Part shown: positions 11,171 to 23,100 of the stretch, in pieces | Position numbering within the stretch: position 1 is the first letter of the stretch | Layout of the letters: every line of letters begins with the position of its first letter | Assembly (NCBI RefSeq): GCF_016097555.1 | Contig: NC_054706.1 | Span: forward strand, 44,670,765-44,734,764 | Direction of reading: 5' to 3' | Length of the DNA: 64,000 nucleotides | Source of the DNA: Gigantopelta aegis | Lineage: Eukaryota > Mollusca > Gastropoda > Neomphalida > Peltospiridae | Translations under genes and position numbers: made by a program | The notes under the pieces: generated by a model | Database searches by the model: none | What the model was told of the DNA's origin: nothing | The model's input: the letters and a program-made list of their open reading frames with translations, nothing else

Positions 11171-14100
11171 GTAAGTGTTTTATTAAAGCTTCAATCTCAG
11201 CATCATTTTAATATTTTACAATTGAGAGTATACAGCAGAACATGCAGTTTAATTTCTTCTCATGTGCCATTCCTCTTCTTTTTTTTTCAATTATAATATG
11301 TATTGTGTAGTCTACTTTCTCCATGCATACATTGTACCTCATACGTACCAGCCTTCATTTTAAATGATTTTCTCAGTTATTTCAGTCTGGTTTGACATAA
11401 AAAGAAAAAACTGGCAGTAACAAATTTTAAAATGTGCAGTTTGTTTTCAAAAACATTGGTCAGTATATATTTAAACCTGTAATGCTCTCCCCACAGTGAA
11501 GAATGTCATCAGCTCATGGAGGTTGAAAATATATTTTCTTGATTATTTTATCTTACTAAACTCTATATTTGATTCTTCTTTTGTAACTTAATTGGTCTCT
11601 ACTATAGTTACACATGCACACACACAAAACATTAATTAAAATCTAATTTTTAAAATATATTTAATTTTAAACATTTTTATTGTCTTTTTTTTATACATGT
11701 ATATAGGCCAAGCCAGCTGTATTGGTTCAACCAGCAAAAACATTCCGTCCCTAGTACACATTTGTTCAAACTTCATTGTTCGAGATTCCACACTGACAAA
11801 AAAAGCTATATCTATAGTGCCAACCACACTTTTGCTTCCACTGATCCAGGAAGCATTGCTAAGTAACAAAGATAGAGCATTAAATGTGCTGATTTCTCAT
11901 TGGTCAGCTGAGACACTGTCATTGAAAAATCTTGTTCCAAGTATTTTTTCCTCGATTTTGCCACTGTACGATTCTGAATATTTATCAAACATTGTGAGAA
12001 GAGGTGTGATGTGTACCACAAACTTGGCACATGGAGTGATCCACATGCTGCAACAAAAGACGTCAACGTCCAAGTTGAAATATCTTGATTTGACTGGTTA
12101 CCCAACAGGTAAGTTGTACCGATACATTACAATTTATAGGTGTGTTATCATAGTTGCCAGGCGTATGTGCAGGAATTTTAGCAGTGGGGTCTAGACTGGC
12201 GAGCAGGGTTTATTGGGAGGATTGAGATATATGCTCCCTTAGAAAATGTATTGAGAAAAAACCTAAATTTGCTTGATCAAGGAGTGTTTCGATCCCCCGA
12301 AAGCCACGTCTGCTCACACCCTGGTTGCAAGTGTTATATTGTTACATTTATTTGTGATTAATAACTACATATTAATTTATGTCACTCATATAGAAACATG
12401 TACTCTGTGCATAATTAACTTAAGAATATCGAAATTGTAATGTGCCATCACTTAGCATAAACAGTGCATGTGTTTCTTAGTAAAAATAAAAAGTAAACAG
12501 ATAGCTATCAAAATAGCAGTCAGTTGGGTGAAAAAAACAATTAACATGATAATTGTGATGTTAAGCTCATAACTTGTCAATCACTTGGCTATTCTTGATA
12601 AAACAATATGCAAACATTTTTTACCTGGATTTTTAGTAACCAAACACACTTGCAACCAGTTGTGCCTTGGTGCCCCTCCAACATGCCTTGGTGCCCTAAT
12701 TTTTGTTATTAAACCAAATGCAACACTTGCTATGCACCCCCCACCCACTCCTCGATTTGACCCTATAGATTTTTAGTACCCAGAAGCTTAAATATAATTT
12801 TATGTGAAAAGGAAACGTTATTAACATGTATCATCAAAAGTAGACTACGGCTTGTTGACTTTGTTGAGTAATATGGCTTGTATATCAAAGGCTGTGACCA
12901 GTACATGTATGTGCTATCCTGTCTGCATGCATATAAAAAAATCTCTTGCTACTAATGGAAAAATGTAGCGGGTTTCCTTTCTAAGACTATATAATTATGT
13001 CAAAATTACCAAATGTTTGACGTCCAATAGCAGATAATTAATAAATCAAAAGTTACTACAGATCAAAAAGAAATATTGAAAGAAACCAAACTGTTTTACG
13101 AAAAACTTTATTCCAAACAAGTTGGGGAATATGAAAATATAGCAGAGAAAATTAAGGAATACAAATTTGATAAATTATCAGAGGACGATGCAAATAAATT
13201 AGAAGGAGAATTAACGTATACAGAAATTTTATTTTATCTAAAAAGTATGAAAAATGACAAAAGTCCGGGTTCAGATGGTTTCTCAGCTGAGTTTAAAAAA
13301 AAAAAGTGGATAGACCTAGGATATTTTATAGTTAGATCTATTAATTTCAGTTACAGTATCGAAGAAATGTCTAATGTGCAAAAGTTAGGTATTATAACAT
13401 GTATTCCAAAACCAAATAAATCTAAGCAATTTCTTAAAAATTGGAGACCGTTAACACTTTTAAATTGCACCTATAAAATAGCATCAGGCTGTATTGCAAA
13501 CAGGATAAAAAAAACATTTTAGATAAAATTATTGAAAAAGATCAAACTGGATTTATAAAAGGGAGATACATAGGCGAAAATATACGTTTAATATATGACA
13601 TTATGCAATATACCGAAACACAAAATATACCAGGTCAACTACTATTAGTAGACTTTGAAAAAGCTTTTGATTCTCTATCATGGTCTTTCATTCAAGAAGC
13701 TTTAGATATTTTTAATTTTAAGACTTCTATTAAAAACTGGATAAAAACATTTTATAAAAATTCTGTCTCAGCAGTAATACAAAATGGACACTTATCAGAA
13801 GGTTTTAAATTAAATAGAGGTTGTAGGCAGGGTGACCCATTATCTCCTTACATATTTGTAATATGTGCGTGTCACGGGGATTCTATAATTCCCGTAACTG
13901 AATAAAACACGATTATCAAAATATCTCTCCTAACTATATATCTATTAGATCTCTCTGTAACAGGCTGTTAAACCTAGTATGGCTCGTCTCTAGGTATGAT
14001 CAGAGATACGATCTTATATAAAGTATATATAATATAGCACGTTAGTTCTCTAGAAAACACAACAAAAACACAATACACTTTGGAATCTGTATTAATCTAC

Positions 14101-17100
14101 GCTGACAAATGTACAGCCGTAGTAGCAAAATTAATAACAACAATAATAACAACCCAGAACTGATCACTTAATTAGTTAATCTCTGGGTGTCTAGTTACAC
14201 AATATGCGAATCACTTCACCGTTACACCACACCCGCACGTGTGATAATTGAGAAACGCTTACAGGAGAAGTTAATTAATAAAGGAATTACAACACCATTC
14301 CTAACTGGTTAATTTATAATTAACCCTTACTACTCGTTCAGTAACGTGTGATCATTTAGAACGCTTCTTGGGGAACTTAATTAATAAAGGAATTACAGCT
14401 CTATTCCTAACGGGTTAATTTTTAATTAACCCTAACTACTCTTCCAGTAATCTTGTAACACAGAATTAATACTTATCACAATAAAGACAATAACCTACAG
14501 TGTACCTAGGGTCTTCTAGGATGACTGGCTAAGCTTTATATTACCAAATACTCATGTAATGTTAGAACAATAAGTCTACGATTTACTTCGTCAGATGACC
14601 GAAGACACTGTCTAAAGAATATTGGTATAATACAGTATTAAAATATTTAAGTCACATCAATCACATCAAGGTTATACACAGAGCAGAAATGATATTTACC
14701 AAAGTCCAAACGGACTAACGTTCCTCCGGAGCCTTCCTAATCGTTCTCCTCGATATCTCTAACTTCTAGCTATTTATTCCAAAATCAGAATTGGCCTGGG
14801 GGGGAACAGGGCGGCACCTCACGTATCATCTCATATTCTACCTCGGTATATTTCTCTCTGATCGTCAGACTACTGATGCCATCGTCGCCAAAATCACGGT
14901 CGTCGAAACCGCACTCGCAGAGGAATTACGTAACTACTCGCCACATGGCCTCCACAGCGGGGCTAAGTGCATATTGGAACGCCAGATCGAGGATGGTCGC
15001 GCAGAAGTCTTACGTAACAAGTTGTCCACCTGGGCTACGGGCAATAAACTGCACACGGCACCCTAACACAATTAAAATCGCCACAGGCGAAACAAATTAA
15101 GAGCATGTACCGTGACAGTGCGGAAATACTTGCAATTTTAATACGTAATAATAAAGAAATCAAAGGTATAAATATTGAGGGAGAAGAATTCCTGATTTCT
15201 CAATATGCCGACGACACTACCTTTATCTTGGATGGATCCCCAAATTCCCTGTATAATACACTTACTACACTGGATTTCTTTGCAAAAATATCTGGTCTGA
15301 AGCTAAATTATTCAAAGTCAAAGATAATATGGATAGGCAGGAAAAGATATTCAAAAGAAGTGTTTCATCATTCTAGATAGAAGTTAGCATGGTGTTCAAT
15401 TAAATTTACTTTATTAGGTATTAATTTCTCTTTAAATTTACAAGATATTATTAAAGATAATTTCGAGCCAAAAATAGAAGAAATGGAAATTGTATTAAAA
15501 GCTTGGAGTGCCCGTAAACTTACACCATTAGGCAGACTCACAGTGTTAAAATCACTAATATTACCAAAAAATAACAAATTTGATAATTTCACTACCATCC
15601 CCGTCAGAACAATTAGTTGAAAAGTTAAATAAGCGATTTTTCAAATTCATTTGGCAAAATAAACCTGACAAAATTAAAAGAGATGTTATAATTCAGGACC
15701 ATAAAAACGGGGGGTTATTAAAAATGATTAAATTATCTACGTTTATAACATCATTAAAGTCAAGGTGGATAAGAAGGTTATTTTTAAACAACACAAAACT
15801 GGCATGTCTCTTCTCGTCAGTTACAGGTATATCGACCAAAGAACTAATTATATATGGTGATCATTTTATTAATTTAAAAAAAAAAAATATGACTAACCCT
15901 TTTTGGGAAGATGTTCTAGACAGCTGGCGAAACATCCATTGTAAACAACCAATAGAAAATGAAAACGATATAGCTGGTATAAACATTTGGTTTAACAGTA
16001 AAATATTAATAAATAAGAAGCCTATTTTTTATAAAAAATATGCAGAAAATGGAGTTTGTTTCATTAGTGAGTTAGTTAATACTGATGGAGGATTTCTAAA
16101 TCTATGCGATTTTATTGCAAAATTTAATATAAAAACTAATTTTCTAGAGTATGCTTCTTTAATTAATGCAGTGAAATGTTTCATAGGAATATATGGAAAA
16201 CATATTGATGAAATAAACAAGTCAATTATAAACGAAAAACCAGTCTACCCCCACAAGCTAAAACAACTTCTTAAAGACAAAACGGGATGTAGAGAAATAT
16301 ATAAATTGTTATGCTACACAAAAACCATTCCAAAGTCTCAATTAAAATATAAAAATAAAGGTTTTTGTTATTAACCAGCAGAATGGAATATATTTTACAA
16401 TATACCATTTAAATGCGTTAGAGATACAACTTTACGTTGGTTTCAATATAAAATTCTACACAGATTTCTCGCTACTAACACATTTCTATATACAATACAT
16501 TATATTAATTCAAATAAATGTACTTTTTGTAATCATATGCCAGAGACAATTGAACATTTATTTTGTGAGTGTTGCTATGTTAAAGAATTTTGGAAAGATA
16601 TTACAAACTGGATATTCAATACTATAGAAGAGTGCATAATTATAGATAAACATATTGCCATTTTGGGTCTGCTTAAAAAAAAAAATACATATGCAATAAA
16701 TTGGTTAATTATTAACATAAAATATTATATTTATTCCATGAAAATACAAAAACAAAAATTAAACTTCTCTGCCTTAAAAACTATAATTAAAGAAAAGTTG
16801 GAAACTGAAAAATGTATCTTATATAAAAATGGTAATTATGAAGATTTCAAGACAATATGGGAGCAGTGGTATAATTTATTTCAAACATCATAAAAATTTA
16901 TTAAATCTATCAAATATTGAGATATATTTATTTCTAAAATACCTTCTTCCCACTTTATACTCCTTCACACATCTTTTTATAATACTTTCTTGTATCAATA
17001 CTAATTCCGTACATAACATCTCCTTTTTCTTCTTTTTTTCCTTCTTGGACCCAGAAAATAATAATTTAAAAAAAAAAAATTAATAAAAAAACCCAAACAA

Positions 17101-20100
17101 AATATCAACAACAACAATATACATGGATTTTATCTATTCGTGTGTATATATTTTGCCATTTATATGTATGTATATAAAACTGTGTATATCATATGAAATT
17201 TAAAAAATATTGTGAGACAGTGAGCTCAGGGCACCCCAACCCTGACACTGCCTTTTTATATTCTGGGGACAATAAAATTATTTAAAAAAAAATCAGTGTG
17301 CTCTAGTGGTGTTGTTAAACAATACAAACTGTTTTTGTTGAGCAATACTGTAAACAACCATGTTAATATTATTCCAGGCCCCACCTGACCCTACCTTACT
17401 GTTACCTGACTGTATAGTAATACTGTAAACAAACATGTTATACATGTTCCAGGCCCTGCCTGACCCTACCTTGCTGTTACCTGTACAGTAATACTGTAAA
17501 CAAACATGTTATACGTGTTCCAGGCCTGCCTGACCCTACCTTGCTGTTACCTGTACAGTAATACTGTAAACAAACATGTTATACGTGTTCCAGGCCTGCC
17601 TGACCCTACCTTGCTGTTACCTGTACAGTAATACTGTAAACAAACATGTTATACGTGTTCCAGGCCTGCCTGACCCTACCTTGCTGTTACCTGTACAGTA
17701 ATACTGTAAACAAACATGTTATACATGTTCCAGGCCCTGCCTGACCCTGCCTTGCTGTTAACTGTATTTTTTGTGTGTTCCAGCTGAAGTTATGCTGGAG
17801 TATATCACAAGTAGCTGCATGCTAGCACACAGCGAGCAGGCACTGGTGGAACGAATCAACAAGGTGATGGAGTATTCGGCTAGGTCCTCTCAGTCCTATG
17901 ACTTTCATAACATCAGTTATGTTCTACCACAGGATTCATGTTAGTACGGTTTGTATGGTGTGAATTGAGGCCTTAAAGGATTTTTATTATATTATGATTG
18001 ATAGCTAAGATAATAGTTTGCATAAAGGAAGATTGTGGGATATCCCCCACCCCCAACAACAATACAAAAAATTGTATTTTTAGTTTAAAGGTGCCCATTG
18101 TGTCAAACCAATTCTGTTTGGGTGCCATCTTTCCCCCTGAATTTTGTCACACTTGATATGGCCTGGTTTTGTTAGGCAAGTGAACAGCCTTGCATAAATT
18201 CACTTTAGAGTAACAAGAATTTAGAAAAATTGCACACCTAAAAAATATTTTTATTTTATATCATAATATGGAAGTACTTTCATCTTTACCAGTAAGTACA
18301 CTTCCTTTACTATTGACCACTTGAATGAATTACATAGGCTCAGTCACCAACAAATGCGCTTCATGGCTGTTGGCAGTGTTTCTTCTCTCACTAGATGCCT
18401 CATAGTTGTAGTTAGCCTGTTTGCAGAGGTGTCTTTTCTTTCGGGGTGGATCCATTCGTTTTTATGGATGAAAACTTCAGAATTCTAGACTTTTAGTAAT
18501 ACCCCAAAATGTGACATGTAGCTCATGTAATTTTCTACTCTTCAAGACCCAGTAACTCCTTTCTCTTCCAGATCCAATAACTCCTTACTCTTCCTGACCC
18601 AGTAACTCCCTACTTGTCAAGACCCAGTAACTGCCTACTCTTCCAAAATCTAGTAACTCCTTATTGTACAAGACCCATAACTCTTTACTTTTCTTGATCC
18701 AGTAACTCCCTACTCTTCCTGACCCAGTAACTCCCTTCTCTTCTTGACCCAGTAACTCCCTACTTTTCAAGACCCAGTAACTCATTCTCTTCCTGACCCA
18801 GTAACTCCTTACTTTTATTGACCCAGTAACTCCCTACTTTTCATGACCCAGTAACTTTTCAATACCCAATAATAGTCTCCACAGTACTCATTCACAGGAC
18901 TCAAGTACCCTGTGCAAGGAAGAGCACTCATTTAATTATATTTGTCATTTTGCCAAATGCTTGCCACTGGTTACATTATAGAGCTGTGAGACATACAGGG
19001 AAACCAAAAGTCGAAAGTGTGGAATGTAATACAATAGCATGATTTAGCATCCATGTTCAGCGCTCAAATTAAGAAAGAAATGTTTTATTTAACGACGCAC
19101 TCAACACATTTTATTTACGGTTATATGGCGTCAGACATATGGTTAATAACCACACAGAGTTTGAGAGGAAACCCGCTGTCGCCACTACATGGGCTACTCT
19201 TTCCGATTAGCAGCAAGGGATCTTTTATTTGCACTTCCCACAGGCAGGATAGCACAAACCATGGCCTTTGTTGAACCAGTTATGGATCACTGGTCGGTGC
19301 AAGTGGTTTACACCTACCAAGCCTTGAAATAAAAAAAATTGGTGTACCCAACACAATGTCCTGCACCAATCAGTTTGTGCCCGACATAAAAGAAGTTGTA
19401 CCTGTCACAAAACATTGTAAATAAAAATGAAATAATAATTGATATATTTAATTACTAAATAACCAATGCACAATTAAGGCAATAGTCACCAAATGATGAC
19501 ATTTATTATTGTTACATACTTACTAGTCTATGATGCATTAATATACATGTGTATGTCCTCTGGTAAAGCTGTATCCTAACCGGACCGAGTGACGTGAGCT
19601 ATAATTTTAGAAATCATGGATTTCAATTGTCGTATCCTAACCACATGCGTGCGACGCCTTTATATGTCGCGTCGCGCACGTGCAGTTAGGATGCGACAAT
19701 AATCGCTTGCGGCCAGTTAGGATAGGGCTTAAGAAACCCATGAAACTGTCATCACTATCACTTTCAGATTCATGATGATCTGACTCAGACTCATCCATTT
19801 TTTTCAATGTCATCAGTGTCTTGTTTGTGGTAATATTCTATATTTATGGTTGCCAAGTGATTTTTAGCATTTGATACACGGATTTGTGGATCCTTTGATC
19901 CACACATCCAAAAAATCGTAATTATACTGCATTTCTTTTGGAAATTTTTGGCAGAGCGAGCACATCATAAGTGTAACCTCGCATTTGGTGTTTTCTTCAA
20001 ACTGTAGCCACAAAGAGGCATTTGTATTATTTAATCGGAGGCCGCGGATACTGGGAACAGGGGCAGTTGATTTGTCATTTTCGGTACCTGTCTGTTCTTT

Positions 20101-23100
20101 TACAGCAAAGACTCGAGTTATTTTGTTCAACATCCTTTAATTGTTAACCACGAGGCAATTTGAATTGCAAACTTTAAACGAAAACGCCACAGGAAGTATA
20201 TACTAAGTACGAAAGGTCAATTACTAATATGCATGACATCACTTTTCACAATGTAAGTTCCCGCAAAATCGAGACTATGAAAAATCCTACTAAACAGGTA
20301 CACGGACTATAGATGAACTTCGTGTTAGACTGTCAAGTGCCCCGCGAACCGGTTCGAATCCCACTGGTACACATTTGTGTTTTTTCATTTGTAATCAATT
20401 TTTTTTTTTTATCGGTGCATTAAGTGTATTCGACTCCAAAACAACCGGCTTTTACTACAACGCGAGCTAAGGACATGATGACCGGCGCAATCGACATTGT
20501 TACCAACAAGTTACAAATTTGTACCGGACAGTGACCGGCCACTTATTTCAAGGCTTGCCTACCCATTGAGCCTTGCGGAGCACTCACTCGGGGTTTGGAG
20601 TCGGTATCTGGATTAAAAATCCCATGCCTCGACTGGGATCCGAACCCAGTACCTACCAGCTTGTAGACCGATGGCCTAACCACAACGCCACTGAGGCCGG
20701 TGCGCGCTCAAATTAAGATGCATAATGCTATTTTACTTTATTGTTTAGTCTCATTATCATCTAGTGTAGGTGTCGGGTACTCTGGTCCAGGTCGAGTTTG
20801 ACTCCCGAGTACTCATCTGCAATATTTTGGACTCGTGGAGGCCCTACTCAGTAACTCCAACCTCTTCATGACCCAATAACTCCTACTCTTCAAGACCCAT
20901 TAGTCCTACATTCCATGGCCCAGTAACTCCCTACTCTTCAAGACCCATTAGTCCTACATTCCATGGCCCAGTAAATCCTTACTCTTAAAGACCCAGTAAC
21001 TCCTACTCTTAAAGACCCAGTAACTCCTACTCTTAAAGACCCAGTAACTCCTACTTTTCAAGACCAAGTAACTCCTACTCTTAAAGACCCAGTAACTCCT
21101 ACTCTTCAAGACCCAGTAACTCCTACTCTTCAAGACCCAGCTAACTCCTACTCTTAAAGACCCAGTAAATCCTTACTCTTAAAGACCCAGTAACTCCTAC
21201 TTTTCAAGACCCAGTAACTCCTACTCTTAAAGACCCAGTAACTCCTACTTTTCAAGACCCAGTAACTCCTACTTTTCAAGACCCAGTAACTCCTACTCTT
21301 CAAGACCCAGCAACTCCTACTTTTCAAGACCCAGTAACTCCTACTTTTCGATACCCAGTAACTCCTACTTTTTGATACCCAGTAACTCCTACTCTTAAAG
21401 ACCCAGTAACTCCTACTCTTCAAGTTCCAGTAACTCCTACTCTTCAAGACCCAGCAACTCCTACTTTTCAAGACCCAGCTAACTCCTACTTTTCAGTACC
21501 CAGTAACTCCTACTTTTCAAGACCCAGTAACTCCTACTTTTCGATACCCAGTAACTCCTACTCTTCAAGACCCAGTAACTCCCTACTTTTCTAAATCATG
21601 CAAAGTTTTTCAAATTCTTTGTCCAGTGTAATTTTCCTTACTATGTTTCTTTTGATGCAGGTTTGCTTATAAAACTTGATGCATTTGTGACTTCATGGTC
21701 TTGCTACTCTGCCCTGTGCAAGGCTCTTAAGGTGTCCACGTTTGAGAACAGGAATTTACGCTTGTGCATTCAGCGACTTGGTGTAACATGCCTCGGTCAG
21801 TCTGCCATTGGGCTTCTGCTGAAGCAACTGGACTCAGAGGTTTGTTACATTAATTTAATTTTTCACATTTGTATAAATGAATCTGATTGAATCTGTACTA
21901 AAATCTGACATTTTAAAACCTGAGGTGCAATGGATTGCAGAATTGACTTCCTGCAATAAACCGAGTTTTTTTAATATCCCATCCAGTGCCACATGACTGG
22001 TACATCAAAGGCTGTAGTATGTTCTATCCTGTCTGGTATGGGGAAATGCATATAAAAGATCCCTTTCTGCTTTATCACTAGGAGTAGCCTATGTGGTGGC
22101 AGTGGGATTACTTTCATTGTGCTCTAATGGTGTTGTTAAACAATACAAACTTTAACTTGTGCACATAAAACACCTTGATTTTCAGTAGTAGTAGGATATG
22201 TGGCAACAACTGATTTCCTATCTCTGTCTCCAGACCAAGTGTCGAAATAATGTCAGATGCCGAAAAGCCATTACTAGTAGTTTAAAATGTGTAAAATTTG
22301 GTAAATGTGACATTCCTTGTCTAATAATTTTCATTTGTCATCAAACTATATTTTTATATATGTACTTTTCTAACTATTCTGTTATTATCTAGAATGGATT
22401 TTTATATTTATTTTTAATTTCTGAATTGGCAACACACCACCATTTTTCATTTCGTTACTTGTACATAGCAGCTTAATATAGTCCGGTTTAGGAAATAGTT
22501 CCTCATAAAAAAAAATACTACAAAATTCCGATATGCTTTTTGACATCTTTCTTTGATGATCATACGTAGGCTGACCTCTGTAGTTTGAAGCTACATGTTA
22601 TATATAGTATTAACTGATAACAACTGTGCATGTGGTATAGTGTCACTTGTATAACAGCAACACAAGATGGTCTTCAAGCATTAGGGCTGTTAACTGAAAA
22701 CATTTGTGGTCGACCTATGTTGATTTTTTACACAGTACTTGTCAGGTGAGAGCACTCCCTAAAATTAATAATCACATGACCCACTCAATAGTGTTGTATT
22801 TTTTTACAGAATATATTCTGCTATGGAAATTGTATTGAACTGTTGTATTTTTCACAGAATATATTCTTCTATCGAAATTGTATTGAACTGCATGGAGTAA
22901 TTAATAATGGTGTGTAACCAATTATTCTGTTACCTTTTCTAGCATCTTCTTGGATTGCAAGTCAAATACAACTCACTGAATCGTGACGAGTTTGTAAAAC
23001 TGGCGCCGGTTCTGAAAACCCTCACTAATCTCACTGCTCTGGATCTCTCCTGCAATTGCATCTACTTCTGGGATAGCGAGATCACATGTCTAGCTGCTGC

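Larger units (their letters stand above)
12870..17330 (+). repeat. tRNA-derived SINE in LRRC14 intron 2, split by a LINE
   Basis: The SINE body (ATATCAAAGGCTGTGACCAG.. to GACGTCCAATAGCAGATAAT, 12870-13043) resumes at about 17294 with CAGTGTGCTCTAGTGGTGTT and GTTAAACAATACAAAC. The join corresponds to the intact order in other copies such as 49595-49895 (..AAATCAATGTGCTCTAGTGG). Everything between is a LINE insertion with (A)AATCA at both sides. Confidence 0.8.
19066..20701 (-). repeat. tRNA-derived SINE (minus, CCGGCCTC head), split by a hAT-like element
   Basis: Tail and body occupy 19066-19317 (TTTATTTAACGACGCACTCA.., AGCAGCAAGGGATCTTTTAT); the tRNA-like head is at 20567-20701 (minus: ACCGGCCTCAGTGGCGTTGT, GGTACTGGGTTCGGATCCCA). 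CCTACC is repeated at the breakpoint. Together they form one SINE like 52602-52992. Confidence 0.85.

Noticed and set aside
14791-15066. 91-codon frame inside the solo LTR
   Set aside because: LTRs are normally non-coding and the frame has no recognisable domain.
20320-20372. GGTTCGAATCCCACTGG, a good tRNA B box
   Set aside because: No matching A box, cloverleaf or acceptor stem around it; it lies inside a hAT-like element.
21154-21471. 105-codon minus-strand frame of SRSYWVLK repeats
   Set aside because: A by-product of the 24-bp minisatellite period; no start context or other coding signal.
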